Below the pieces are notes generated by a model. It saw nothing but the letters and a program-made list of their open reading frames with translations. It had not been told where the DNA came from and did not search any database. Below, in pieces: positions 13,454 through 26,808 of a DNA stretch of 64,000 bases. Every line of letters starts with the position of its first letter. Positions within the stretch are counted from its first letter, which is position 1. The translations under genes and the position numbers were made by a program. Source of the stretch: Callaeas wilsoni (taxonomy: Eukaryota; Chordata; Aves; Passeriformes; Callaeidae); contig VWPU01008504.1 of assembly GCA_013398955.1 (NCBI GenBank), positions 45,011 through 109,010 of the forward strand, read 5' to 3'.

Positions 13454-14109
13454 CTGGGAAGGAAAAAAAGACATTACTCCGAAGTCATTTCAGAATTACT
13501 GTCAGGGTCACTTCTTAGAAAATAATGGAAAAGTTGCACAAAACTTCCCAAACTCCCTTTATAAGAAAGGGCTGCAATAAAACTCATTGATCTATTGATA
13601 ATTAAACCCCCTGCACTTCAGGGTTTTTCCACAGGATTAAATCCAAACACATTTAATTCAAATAGACCATCCAGTTAAAGTATTTTGCAAGCCCTAAAGG
13701 TAGCTGCACTCACTGCACTGGCACTGGACACGTCCCACTGATTCTACATTTTCAAACTCCCGCCTTCAACCACTTTTGGCATTGACCAAGAAGAATGTTC
13801 ATTTTTGGAAGCATATTATGCCATGAAAAGTTTAGATGAAGGCCCTTCTGTCTAGACACAACAAAGAATGAATATTTAATAGCTCTTCACCCGAAATGAC
13901 ATTAACAACCTAGTGCCACAATACATACAAGCACCTAAAAAAAAGACTCAATTCCTTCTTTACAGATCACCTTTAGACTTTTTATTACAAACATGCAGTG
14001 TTTAAACTTCACACTTCTTTATAGCCTCGAGCAAATATTTTCCACGTTTGCAATTCTAAAATAATGCACATGACAACCTCAAGTCTTCTCACATTTATTA
14101 AGCATTTAC
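13454..14109 (-). other. RALGPS2: RALGPS2 intron, 0.66 kb
   Basis: Short AT-rich intron; I see nothing else in it. Confidence 0.9.
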
Positions 14110-14177
14110 CTACTAAATCTTCTCTGGAAGCAGCAGAGTGGGGGGTGCTGGTCCCTGGTTCTATCTTTAATGAAAGT
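14110..14177 (-). CDS. RALGPS2: RALGPS2 coding exon (linker after RasGEF domain)
   Basis: A 68-bp exon: the last base of a split lysine, then LSLKIEPGTSTPHSAASRED, LV, and one base of a glycine. The serine/threonine-rich SLKIEPGTSTPxSAASREDLVG linker follows the catalytic domain and is characteristic of RalGPS proteins. The acceptor is catgcag and the donor gtaaatg, which is weaker than its neighbours. The histidine in STPHSA replaces the arginine of the human protein. Confidence 0.93.
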
Positions 14178-16517
14178 CTGCATGAAAGAAACATTAAAAA
14201 TTACTTTATCAAGAAATAAAAATGTAAGTTTGTGAAGCAGTATTTTTAAAGTTTATGATTGCAAGCTATACTATGAAGGTAATACAAACAGTGCAGAGTT
14301 ATCTTTAGCACACACTATTTCCAAACTTGATTTTTCCTGCCTATTGCTTTGGTTCATACACACCACCAGGACCTCCAGGGCCCTGAGATGGCTGGCACAC
14401 ACACGAAACTGCTACTCCAGCTAAAACCTGGGAAAAATAAAAATAAAAAAATACACAACTTCTCCCCCTACCTTGGCTAAAATATTTCTTCTTGGAACAT
14501 TTCACATTTAAAATTTTTATATAAAGTGCACTAGTGTGCCGAGTGCTGAGCCTTTTGTCTTTACTGGTCCAAAAGCCAAAATCCTCTTTTGTGTTTTGGA
14601 AAAATCATTATCAACTTGATTTCAGCCATAATTCAAGCTTTTTCTGTAACTTTTTAATGCCATTTCCAGCAGGCCCACAACGAAGGCAGACTATAGGAGC
14701 AGATAACTGCAGGAAGATAAAGTGCATCTTGTCCACACAGTCTGCAGAACTACAATCTTTGAAACTACTAACGCTGAAAAAGCATCTATTTAATTTTGGG
14801 GAGAAAAAGTTTAAAGTTTCACAGCTCCTCTCCCTCTCACTCTCCGACAGTATAGCAACGATTCATTACAATTTTATAATTTAATTTTTTCAAATGAAAT
14901 CTTTCAGGAGGAAAAAACATTTATTCAAGTCACAGTCGCTGTTCTCTAACTTCAACATTTTTGCTGACAGACACCTTAGGGGATGAAAAGTAGAAGAGTC
15001 ATTTTAAGCAAGAACAATTCTTCAAATACACTCCTTGACCATAAAAACATTCAGTTTGGAGATGTACAAAACCCATCGGTGCAAAACCAGACCCTGTGAA
15101 TCGCAGCCATGCTTCTGATTTATGTGCCATTGTCTCCCGTCATTGCCCTGCTGCCAAAACATGGATTGTGCAGGAGGAAGAGACTGCAGCTCCTTCATCA
15201 ATAAAATTCCCACTGGTTCTGAGTCCTACCCAGTGAAGGTGGAGGAAGGTGGAGAGTGGAATTCATGAATACAATGCTACTAAGGAGACACTGCGGATAA
15301 GAAGCTTGGGTTTGGGTTGGCTTTTTTTTTCCTTCCTTCAAATGTTTGACCATAGAGCTTCAATCTCAGTGATAGACAAGTGACGACTCCCAAAACAGGC
15401 TGTAGAATATCCTAGGAAAAAGGTAAAGCTGGATGCTTCCACAGGGACATGCAGAGAACAACTTACAAACCTCAGAAGAGAAGCCAAGGGTCTGAGTCCT
15501 CGTTAACTGTTCTCTGACACAAACTGAAGGGTCCCCATTTGCTGCCTTTTAGTAAATCCAAGTTAGGGCTATTAAATGGCAAAGCACAGCTGCTCCTAAA
15601 GTGTGCATCCCCCTCCTGCCATTCCAAGAGAGCTGCACAAGCAACCGATTCAACCTCTCTGAGGTGACAAACTTCCCGGGCAGGCAGGATGGGAATGGGT
15701 GGGGAACCTCCTCCAGCCCATCAGCCAATGAACAAAAACTTCCTTCATAGGCAACAGATTTGCCTCAGGGTGTTTCCTATCCTCAGTTCCTGTCTCTTGC
15801 CAAAGATTTCCCTCCCCCACTTTTGCTGGATGCCAAATCACTTAATACAGTAATAATCTTATAATTAAGGATGTAGAAACCTTGGGTGGGAGGCTGCGAG
15901 GAACAGGCAGAGACAGAGAGGAACAGGAACTTGCCTCTTGAAAATCAAGTGCTTACATTTTACTCACCCTTTATAACCTGATCAATGAGGAAAGTATAAA
16001 ATGAAGCATTATCTGCAAGTGAAAGCTTTAAATCACCCTCAGTAAGAACTTGGGACCAGATGCACAGCTGGCTTTGTTCTGATGAAGAATGACTTCAGCC
16101 ATCTCCAATCACAGGATTCCTCTTAATGACAGAACAGTGTAAGGGGTGAGCCATGTGTGGAAAGTCTTTCTCAGCAGACCAAACCGACCTGAGGTGAGGG
16201 CTTGGTGCAGTCTGGCACAGAAAAGGGAGCAGATCTGCCATCCAGCATGTGGGAAAGTGCCTCGAGCACAGCATCCTGCTGGAACCACAACTGCTGGCAG
16301 CTGCCGTGTCTGAGGTGCATAATCACACAATCACAGAATGGTGTGGGTCAGAAAGAACCCTAAATCTCATCTGGTTCCAACCCCCTGCCATGGGCAGGGA
16401 CACCCACATCATATAATACAATTCCCCAATGCAAGTGCAATCTCACAAGGGACAGCTTTGTGTTACAGAAGTTATTTTGTAATAAGTTATGGTCAGTTCA
16501 TAGCATTTTGTACTTAC
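14178..16517 (-). other. RALGPS2: RALGPS2 intron, 2.3 kb
   Basis: Contains the CR1 fragment at 16321-16410. A moderately GC-rich stretch at about 16100-16320 adjoins it and may be older, unrecognised repeat. No coding exon is expected from the protein alignment. Confidence 0.85.
16321..16410 (-). mobile_element. CR1 LINE 3'-end fragment
   Basis: The plus strand reads as the reverse complement of the well-known CR1 3' region: aatcacagaatggtgtgggt, then ctggttccaaccccctgcca and tgggcagggacaccc. So the element is a 5'-truncated CR1 in minus orientation, with the degenerate ATTCTATGATTCT tail pointing left. It lies in the RALGPS2 intron immediately beside the exon at 16518-16608. Confidence 0.85.
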
Positions 16518-16608
16518 TTGTAATTGTCATCTTCTACAAACTTTTGTAGTTCTTCTATGTACTGAACTGAGTTTAGATATTTTTGAACGTGAGGCAACAT
16601 AGGAATAT
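16518..16608 (-). CDS. RALGPS2: RALGPS2 coding exon (end of RasGEF domain)
   Basis: A 91-bp exon encoding the end of a split aspartate, 29 residues ([20 protein letters not shown] then QKFVEDDNY) and two bases of a lysine. It forms the last helices of the CDC25 domain. Acceptor ttccag and donor gtaagta are consensus. It lies only about 100 bp away from a CR1 LINE fragment at 16321-16410, which is in the intron on its 3' side. Confidence 0.95.
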
Positions 16609-17501
16609 CTGGAACACAGACAGCATTCATTGACACTGTGCCACTCATTGGTAAGCAAAGTCATTTTCCAGAAGCTATTTGAACTGATTCAGATCTCTTG
16701 CCTTTTTATGTGAGATGCAGGTACAAACTACAGGCCCTAATGATGCTGAAATTTTAGAACTTTATAGCAATTCTCATGCATTGAGCTGACACTCCCCACA
16801 CACATAAACCCTAGAGCTGCTCATCAGAGCACATGTAAGGGAAGAGTAACACAACATCCTTGGCCAAGCTGAAGGCCCAGAACTGGAACATGGAGGGCTG
16901 TCTGAGGACTCCTTCACAGCCCGCATTCCCTTTATACTGAGCTTTCAGGGAAGCCACAATCCTGTGCTAAGTCACATTCCACCATCACAAACACAGCATT
17001 ACGACTTTACTGGAATGGGAAGAGGGCTGTGAGGGAAACCATCTTTGAAGAAAAAACACATTATCTGATCTATGGACAGACCTATAAATGTCCAAAAGAC
17101 AAGCTGAATGTATTTTATTACCTCCAGTAAAAGTACTACTCCAAAAGCAATCCTATTTTTAGAATTCAGCCATAAAATTATGAAACACAGAGATACAAGC
17201 TTATAAATACCAGTAAAACTACTGTTGAGTATGATGTACTACTACACATTTATCATCAGAAAATATATACTGTAGCTTGCTCGGTGTAAGGGAAAGGCAA
17301 TTTTATTCTGTCTCCTCACCCCGATGCTCTGTCTTAACCAACAATACCAGAATAAACCTAGACTTTTGGGCTGAGAGGATGAGGGAGGGTGTTAATGGCA
17401 TTCACGTGGGTCTGGCCTACTTAAATTGCATCACAGCAGACAAATATTAAAGCTTTTAAAGTTCTTCTCTTTAACACTGTGATATTTACACACTAGCTTA
17501 C
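16609..17501 (-). other. RALGPS2: RALGPS2 intron, 0.9 kb
   Basis: Short intron without recognisable repeats or exons. Confidence 0.9.
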
Positions 17502-17639
17502 CATATTCACACGACTGCTGCAAATCTGAGATAATTCGAAGAATGTTGTTCATTAAATTTGTTCTTTGCTCACTTTCCAGAATGCTCGCTGTTGAGGGGT
17601 AGGCAGAGTCAATATATGTCAAGTCTGACAGATAAATAC
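17502..17639 (-). CDS. RALGPS2: RALGPS2 coding exon (RasGEF catalytic region)
   Basis: A 138-bp exon that completes the split glycine, encodes 45 residues and leaves one base of an aspartate codon. It reads [20 protein letters not shown] and ends [12 protein letters not shown]. It completes the [14 protein letters not shown] motif and enters the helical hairpin that inserts into the GTPase. The acceptor is catttcag and the donor gtaagct. Compared with the remembered human sequence there are a few conservative changes ([12 protein letters not shown] for TGSILENEQRSN). It lies 9.2 kb from the ANGPTL1 start codon, on the opposite strand. Confidence 0.96.
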
Positions 17640-18674
17640 CTGAAATGAGATTAGAATGAAAAGTTTCTTTGTTTAATGTCTTTCATTTAGCAGGAAAAAA
17701 CCCCTAGTCAAGAATATTGTGAAGAATTTTTGCTTTCACTAACATTAAAGCAGGTTGACAAAAGCATTGTCTCAGAATAAGATTTTGGATTTACCTGGGA
17801 AATCATTTTAGAAATCTAAAAGTAATTACAAGGACATGCAGAACTACTCACAAACCTCATCTTCTCCACAGCACCAATTTACTACTCCCTTGACAAGTAT
17901 GAAGCATACTAAACACACAATGCTAAAATACACCATCAAAATTAATTGTTTAGGAAGTCTACTACTTCATTCCTCCAATTCAGCATTTAAAAAACAACAG
18001 AAGGATAAATCATACCCATAACTCTTCAAGCTGAATAAAAACCTCAAACTCAACTTGCAGCAACATGGGAAAGATTAACTAGGGCAAATGGGCACCCAGA
18101 CTGGAATGAATGAATCCTGCAGTTTGTAATAATCACAGCTCCAAAGATCCAACAGCCTTCTAGGTAAGTCACTTCATATTCCCTACCTGCCTTCTTCCCC
18201 TGCACTGCTTGCAACCTTACTGCTCCTTCAATCCCCTGATCATGCAGAGAGGAAAATTGTCCTCTCTACACACTAATGCTGCAGATAAAAACGTTTCTTT
18301 TATTTCTAAACACAACTCCGTTTCTTGAACTTCACCCATTTGTCTCAACTAAGTGAAGCATATCGTGACCAACTCTGCTGTTCAAAGGAATTGGTCTGCA
18401 TCCCTTGCATCTTTCACAGATACCCCAATTAAAAAACTACACAAACTTCAATAAAATTATTTAAGAAACTTGTTTCAGTAACAGGGAAATTTTTAAATTA
18501 TATTTTACTTCACTTCTCAGCCTCGTATAACCAAAATCATAACAAGGACTTTGGCTTTACAGGTGGAAGACTATTAATACAACCTCACAAGAACAGCAGT
18601 TGTGTTTGTATAGCACCTAACCGGTACAGTCCTCAAATGTGAGCTGGGAAACTCTGGGCATCCCTCCAAAACCA

Positions 18675-18709
18675 ACACACACACACACGCACGTGTGTGC
18701 GCACACACA
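18675..18709. repeat. (AC)n microsatellite forming a 35-bp alternating purine-pyrimidine tract
   Basis: Every step alternates purine and pyrimidine, running from an (AC)n stretch through gcacgtgtgtgcgc back to (AC)n. Such tracts are prone to Z-DNA, and the centre gcacgtgtgtgc is close to self-complementary. It is intronic to RALGPS2 and upstream of ANGPTL1. Confidence 0.85.
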
Positions 18710-21700
18710 GAAACAAATTAAAATACTTGTGGTTGAAAGGTGACATATAAAAAAGTGAATAAAAAGGTATTACACACGACCTGATATACTACTAAATCTC
18801 TCAATTTTCTGTTCTGCTAGAAACAGTTTGCTAAAAAACCAGAAAGGATAATCAGAAACATCAGGTAGTAGCACTTAATTGCCATACTACCTAAAGTGCA
18901 TAAGCTGTCCTGAACCTGAATTTACTAACCCATGTCCAAACAAGCCTTAAAAATCCCAAACCTGCTCAGTCTTCCACAGAAGGAAGTAAATCATACTTAT
19001 TAACGATATTTAAGGAAATTCCCTGTAACAGGCACCTGCACTATTATGCAGGATTTTATAAACCACTGTATTTGTAGAATTACCTCTGAATGACTTGTAC
19101 TGATCTTTCCTTTTAGCTAAACCAACAAGTCTTCTGCAAAGAGCAGGTCTCTCAACCTATTGGATGCATTTCTATGAAATCTAAAATAATTTTGAAAGCA
19201 TACAAGGGTAATTCTCTTTCAAATGTAATTGGCACTGCCTTTTTGAAGAAACCACAAAGATCAATGGCAATAAACTGAATGCACCCAAGTGCTGGCTGAG
19301 TATGGACAGACCCAAACCCAGATCCTGTATTTCTTGTAGAGCGTAATCTCTGCGGCTTTTGCTACTTCTAACACCAGTCAGATGTTATCAAATATTCTGA
19401 TACCTACCCAAAACCATCACACACAGAGTTTTAACGTTTTCCACATGTATTGGAGAATTCATGCCCTTAACAACTGGAACTGTTTCTTATTAAGTGAACG
19501 TCAAGAATTGAATGCGACATTCTGTTGAACATTCTTCTACACTACAAATGCTTCATTTTTCCTGTTGTATCCAGCCAGGCTGCCCCTTTTATTCCCAGCA
19601 ACACAAATCGAGTTTTATCAGCCTGAAAGAATCTTTCTTCTAAATGAAGCCCAGTACTGTAATAACTTGAAAGGCATCTTTAGGCAGCGTAGTAAAAATG
19701 TTTGATTTGTAATTGCCTGCTGAACTCTTGCACAGTCCGTTGCCATATGGTACCTCCCTTCTACTGGCAAACAATCTTTCCTTGTTCCTAACTTCTCAGC
19801 CTCCCTACCCCCTCCTTTTCTGGAGGGTATGGATAGGAAATCCGAAGGAGGAGTTTCTTCTGCTCTCCGAGTGCTCGCGGTGACATCATAGGTGGGCTGA
19901 ACGGCTGAGCCGAGCGTGTGTTTGTTTAAAAAAACACTGTCCAAAAGTGATGTATATGGAATCTGGGTCAGCTGTAGCTGGTTAGAGCACTTCTGCATGT
20001 GAGAATTACACACTGCAGTTTCAAAAAACATCTCTTTCTCCCTCCTGGAATAACGCATACTGGAGCATTACTTTTTTTTCTTTTTTTTTTAAACTGATTA
20101 GTTAGCTTGGTTATCGTATGGAGAAACCCAATTCCTCAATACAGCTTGGATCTAACAGAGAAAGACAAAAGCAGTTTTCAGCTCCAGCTGCAGATTAACA
20201 CTCCACACCATCGGGTAATATAGGAAGCAAAAGCAACTTGGCCTCTGGATTTTCCATCTGCCACAGAAGCAAACCAGCTGGAAGACTTTATTTCTTGGTA
20301 AGTTTTAAAGTTATTCTTACTTAAAAGTTTAATTTTGAGCTGTTTCTGAATGCTACATACATCTCCCTCAATATACAATTGTGAAGAAACAAATCCCTCT
20401 CAGCCTGAGAAAAATTTGACAACTAACATTAAGACTCATTTTTGTGGCATTTGGTAGACTTTGGAAAGAATTAAAAAAGGCACTGCATAAGAGCACAGAC
20501 TAACTTGTTCCAGTTGTAGGGATGAACAAGTTTCGGTTGTTCAGCTGTATTGTTATCTACAGTTACAGAAAATTAGCACTACCAGATTCTTTGCTAAGCA
20601 TGTAATTTGGGTACTGTGAACATACTCATGTGAAATTCTGATCCTACCAGAAGGCAAAAGCCAAAAATCCTATCGATTTCAGGGAAGCTGGATTTCACCC
20701 AACACCAGAGCATAGACCTAGCATTACTAGAACTAGAAAATGGATACCTCAATAAAACCACTGTGAAAAGTCCCAAGCAAATCAATGCACATCTGTACGT
20801 AGCAATCATTGTATATCGTTTCAAGTGCATTTTTATTTATGGTACTTCTGAGGAGTAGAAGCTGCCTGAGTCCTAGAGCCAACCAAGAAACCAGAGTCAT
20901 ACCCTGATTCAGAACATAATCGAGTTCGTAGCACCATCAATTGTGCAGCTGCAAATCCAGAGACATTGCTGCAACAGGCACTAATACCTTCCTTCAGCAA
21001 TTTCTGGGAAGTTAATTGTACCTCAATGGAACTGCAGTTTGTTTCTAAAGAAAGATCCATTTCATAAATGTGAAATACAGTGTACAAAGCAACACTACAT
21101 TAAGTGGAAAATTGAGGGGTTTGTTACAGTTCATTAGGGGAAGGAAGGGAGAAGAAAGCTGCTGCTAATCAATGATTAAAACAAGAAAGTTGTTTACAAA
21201 CAGAAGACAAAAGTACAGATGAAAACCAAAAAATACTTCCTTATACATAGGAAAAGCATAGAAAACTTTCTTCGTGCTGACTTGGAAATTAAAATACAGT
21301 AAATAATCCAGAACAATGCAAATGAATTTAAGTGATGTCTTTGCATTAACAAACTCAGAGATGCCTGACACAGGGAGAGAGAATAAAGGGGCTGACGCTA
21401 AGAGGAGAGACAAAGTGTTACAGAAAGCAACCTTAAGATTTAGTAGCTACCAGAGGAAAAAAGTCTGAAGCAGCCTTGATAAACAAGAAAGATGGATCCT
21501 TTCCAAGTTCTTGAGCCCTTTTCCTTACTATCCTTTTGTGCTGATTTACATAAGAAGGAGAATCATCTAAACAACAACACAACTCCCATTTGAAGCACAT
21601 AATGTGCTCTGGACACCAGGCTCCCTTCATTCATCATCAGCCAAGGGTTTGATTTACGCTGCTTAGAACAATTCCTAAACCTTCCACAAATGAAAATAGC

Positions 21701-24700
21701 CAAGTCAATAATTTTAAAGCAATAAACTGGCTGTATACAAGGTTTTAACTCTCTCTCCTTTGCTGCCTTCCAACTTTACAGGTCAAACTTTGAAATGTTT
21801 ATTTTAAAACAAATAATGCAATACTAATATTACACTACTGCCAAAAGAATGGTCTGAAGTACAGTGAAAAAAATATGCTATTTGAAGTTTTAAAGGAACT
21901 TACTAAAAGGAATGGAAATTCTGAACCTTTAAACTTTTGCAGTAACTACATGGCTCTGTCAAGTCTTAATTATTGTTTTATTGGGCTTGGTTTTTTGTAA
22001 CGTTCCCTATCGGTTTGGTCCTTAAAATTTACACACCAATGAATGAAGTACAATTTCCTACAGCAAGCCTAACTAGATGCTTAATATCCTCAGTATGTGT
22101 TCTAAGCAGAACTCTGGAGCCCCGAAACCACACACTTCCAAACACAAAATGCACCACTGCATTGTACCTGCCTGCTCAAACAGTGCACACGCACGCAGCG
22201 GCTGCCAACAAACACGAAGGAACCCCCATGCTAAAAAAACTTCACCAAAAAATCTGGAAATGCCATGACATTTTGCTATGCTTTCAGAAGATCTACTATG
22301 GCAAAATGAACAAACATCTTCTGCGGAGAGTTTCTAAGAATTTATCATTTTTAAAAGGGACACGTTTTCAATGGCAACCTCAAAAGCCCCTGAAGATTTT
22401 TAGATTGCCTTTCCTAAAAGGAATCAGATTCATGGCAATCTCTGAGCAGCAGAATTCCGTGGCTCAATACATCACGCATCTGACGAACAAAACCCAAGAA
22501 CATATTATTCCTGGATCCCAGTCAATACAATTGCAAGTAATCCTGTTATTTCAGCAGAGGCAGAGGGACTTGCCGGAAAAGCACTTGTTTATATAGGGAG
22601 AAGTAACTTACTTAAATACAGAGATATACTGAAATCCATGGGAACATTTCTCCTATAGGAAGAGTGTTTTCCCCACATTAGTATTACTTCTAATGTCATG
22701 GACCAGGTTTTAAGCTAAACAAATCCAACAAAAATCCTCACTTAGCCTGTGCAGACATAGGGGAACATAGCTGGGTTTATTGATTTCAGCTGCTAAGGCA
22801 AAGCTCAACAGAAAATGAAGTACGTGTAAAAATCAGTAACAGAGCTCCCTGATTAGCTGGTATCATGTTCAGAGCATCTTTAGCCTCAGCATTATAATTT
22901 ACTTTCTCCAAGAACCCAGTCTATTTCTCTCCCTGTAACATGCAAGAGGGCACTGCTGGTATTTATCACTTGACTGTATTCTTTTAATAAATATTTGGAA
23001 TAAAGATAAGTACTGATACTGCATTTACCATACAAAGGGAATCCTATATTCCCATTTACCTGCAACAGCTTCATTACATTCACCCATATCACCCTACACT
23101 GGCCAGGGAGAACGAGCCTTTGTCAGCTCTGGAAGAACAGATTCCAATTTGTGTTGTGGGTTTCCAAATTTTACATCCTGCTGAACATGAGTCACAGCAG
23201 TACAACAAAGAACAAATAGTTTGTTGTGCAGAAAGCTAAAAAATGTCAAATATATACCAGCCTCCCCACATCCTGATCCATGCAACTCTGTATTTGCGAT
23301 TACAGTATTTTGGGGGGCGTAACACAGTCTGTGTTACAGCAGTTTAAAATAGTAGTTACTGGCTTGTTTTGATCTTTTAAATTGGAATTTTGTACCTTTA
23401 AACACTTTTTAAAGTAATAAATCAAAAACTAATTTTGAAAGCAAGTTGGGTTTTTTTTTTTGCACAGGGATCACTCTGGAAAAAGAAAGAAACCAGAAGA
23501 AATGGCATTAAATATAAAATAGTATCGAAGCCTTGTCCACAGCTCTGAGTGTTTCTGACAAGCTGATGAAGAAGCTTGTGTTGCTGTGAATAATTGCACA
23601 TTTTCTTCTGCAGAAGCTATAAACATCAGCAGGCCAGAACATACGTAATGAAACCTCTACAGAAATCTGAGACCCAAAACTGGGTGCCACAGAAACACGA
23701 CAGATCCAGCTGAAGCAACAGTTTAACCTAAAAAACATGACATTTAATAAAGAGTTAAATAACGTATTTCACAGCAATGGTATCTGTAATCACAAACTCC
23801 CTTGCTTCTTTTCCAAGGTCTGCAGCAGGTATTCCAGCAGCCCCACTCAGCACAGGGCACTCCAAGCCTGCAGGGAGGGTTGGAGACCGTGGCTCTGTCT
23901 CAGCTGATCCCTGAGCCTCAGCTATCTCCCAACAGTTATGCCACTACCTAAACACCTAAACCTGGCAATCTGGGACAAAGTGTGTCTGATCTAAAAACCC
24001 TAAAACTACTTCCCAACTCTAATTTTAATTTGTCATTTAGGTCTTACATATTAGCCTATCATTCTGTGATACTTTGGATAAACAGCTCCTATTTTTTTAA
24101 GCTGCTTGCCCAGAACATCAGGAAATTTCTGAAACAGTATTTTCATTTCCTTCTAAGCTGATTAAAACTCCAGGTAAATATCTTGCTCAGAACCTATTCT
24201 TGTATAACAAGTTAGGCATTAAGCTGCTCAAACTGGACAAGTACCATATTAAGACATTTAATTTTTTCAACAGCAGCATTTCCATGGAAGCACATATATT
24301 CCTTACCAGGTAGATTCTCAGAAGGAACTCATCCCTGCTTATCTGAATGTCTCAGTTTAATACACGGTATTTTTGAATTTCAAATTCTAGGGCATAATCT
24401 TACGCAGCTGCTGGATTTGGCTGTGCTGTATTAGACCCTTTAATTCATTTAATGGTCTGATAGCACATGTATAGACACAGAGCTTGAAACTTTAAACATA
24501 TAAGGGTAAAAGTTCAAAATGAACACGTTTAATATTAAAAGAAATGCAGAAAGACTGCAGCATGGCTAGAACATGGACTGCGTTGCAATGTGCTTGGCTT
24601 TGAAAGATTCATTGAAGTTCTATCCATTTCGGGGGAAAATGTGCTGCTGTGGGGAAAAATGCCCAGCCATTCATTATTTCAGTAACTCTGTAGGGTCTTT

Positions 24701-26454
24701 AAAAGTCACCAAGAACTAAAATGTTATTCACTTTCTTGGACTACGAAGTACCTATTATACACTATGAAAATTGCAAAATACTGGACTTGTGCTATGGCTT
24801 CATCCTCACCCATATGCCATGAAGTCTCTTTTACTCCATCTGCAAATAGTAAATGCAAAAGTATTGAAAAATAAGTTAGGAGATAGATGCAAAGAGGTTT
24901 TAAACTTCAGACAATTAATTCAGCTCATCGTTGTCAAGTTAGAAACCACACAGAGCAGTTTCCCATGCGCTTCCCATGATTCATGTGATCATTTAACCTA
25001 ATGAACTACCAAACCTGAGCACTGTCCAAGTGATTAATATTTTAAATGCCTGAAATTACCAAAGAAAAACACATAATCAGCTCTGGAGAAAAGTGATACT
25101 TTTTCCTAACTTTTTCTTTCTTTATACAGAAGTTACAGTTTCAGCAGAAAAATGGTAACAAAACTTTTAAGTTTTGTTTTTGATAAAAATATTTACTAGT
25201 AGACACAAAAATACCTATTACTACAAACTAAGAGAAATATGTTTTTTAAAATAAACTTCCTCAAGCTTATGTGCTCCCTCCATTTATTCAGGGTAAGAAA
25301 GGATTTTTAGTGTGTGTTAAATGTGTTTTCTTCCCCTCTCAGAAGCAGGGCTTGCAATACAACCATCAGACAAACAAAAAGTTATCAAACATTTAAGCAG
25401 AATTCGTAGCTGACTCCTGACTGCATGTACATCATGATTTGAAACTTGTAACCACTGCTCTTAGTGAAGCCAAAAAACAAAGACTTGACAGGTTTCCTGA
25501 GGCTGAGCAGACACCTTTTGTTGCAATAATGTTGAAGCCAGTAACAGAAGTGGGAAAAGTGACCTGACCCGAAAGTCACCTTATCATTTGTAATGTGAAC
25601 ATAAAGGAAGCAGCACAGCTCTGCTTCTCCTTCGGGATCACTGTGTCAGGATTGCCAAATGCACTTAAACTTGGACTTAGCAGGAACAGCAGGATAATTA
25701 ACTTTCCCTGCTCTTACTGTATTTCTCTTTGTAATTATCCAAAGGCCACTGTACAAAGGCTATCCAAAGGCTTGCAGAAGGAGTCTGGAAAGGAAAGCCA
25801 GATCAACAGCTGAGATAAGAAGAGTGATCTGCTTCACAAAGCAAACAAACCATAAAAAAATGAAGGGTTTTTTTCCCCCTTATTTGAGTGCTACCTTTGT
25901 TTATAATCTCAAATATTTAAAGCTAAAAAACAGGTCCTGGATCTTTACCACTGCACTTTACTTCTTTAGTTACAAGAAATTCCTAATTTTCTTTAAAAGA
26001 TGAATGAAACACTTCAGTGTGGTATTTATAATGACAACACAGCTGATACTTCAGCATTATTTAGATAAAGATGTTCTCAAAGACAACAAATAGTGTGAAA
26101 ACAATTCTAAACGTTCATCTCAAGGCAACTAAATAAGGACACATGCAGAGCAGCGTTCTAAGCTTTCCTTACAAATTCAAACTCACTTGAATAAGTAATT
26201 TTCAATGTTTGCAACAATATCTAATCTCCTGCCTAACACTCATGTCCAAAAATAGTCTTAAAGCTGCGTTTTTCAAGTCTACTAAAACTGTGTATATATA
26301 AGCGTGAAAAATGGGTGTATATATGAATAAGTATGTATATACTATTTATCAAATTATACATCTACATATATAGCTAGAGGAGGACCAGAAAAGGTTATAT
26401 AATCCAAATGCCAACATTTATATAAATAATTTCATCTTCCTACTTCCCTTGCAG

Positions 26455-26497
26455 GAAGGTATTCTGCAAGCACTCTGTGTTCTATAAGCTCGTGCAG
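26455..26497 (+). other. ANGPTL1: Candidate non-coding 5' UTR exon of ANGPTL1
   Basis: A 43-bp segment is bracketed by a strong acceptor, a long pyrimidine tract ending cttcccttgcag, and by a donor-like gtaact. It has no ATG. Just before the ANGPTL1 start codon there is a matching strong acceptor (cttttatctgttcaacag, ending 26808), so splicing 26497 to 26809 would give a short leader before the ATG. The human gene also has non-coding upstream exons. This rests on splice-signal inspection alone; no transcript evidence is visible. Confidence 0.3.
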
Positions 26498-26808
26498 GTA
26501 ACTGCAGTGAGCACAGATCTGAGCAGTCAAACTGATAATGGAAGTGTAACACAGAATCTAAGCACAACATTGCTTCTGAAAACCTACCCATTGCAACAAC
26601 TTCTCTACTAAGTTCTGTATTGAAATTTTAGTGTTTGCTGCTCAAAACAGCCAGCCAATCTAATGGAATCTCACTCCAAGTAAGACATTCCAAAGGCTTG
26701 GCTACATACATGCAAGCATGGCAAACCCATCAGTTTAGGCAGTGTAACAGTCCGGGAGCCTTAGCTGTGCCTCTGATTCAACAACTTCATCTTTTATCTG
26801 TTCAACAG

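Noticed and set aside
19970..20030. tRNA-like A-box (tagctggttagagcac)
   Set aside because: Resembles a tRNA D-arm, but there is no acceptable B-box, no anticodon stem and no acceptor stem that I can fold. At most a very decayed SINE.
19618..20058. 146-codon minus-strand frame on the RALGPS2 strand
   Set aside because: Human RALGPS2 has no sequence here, because the flanking exons join directly; no convincing splice framing and no known domain.
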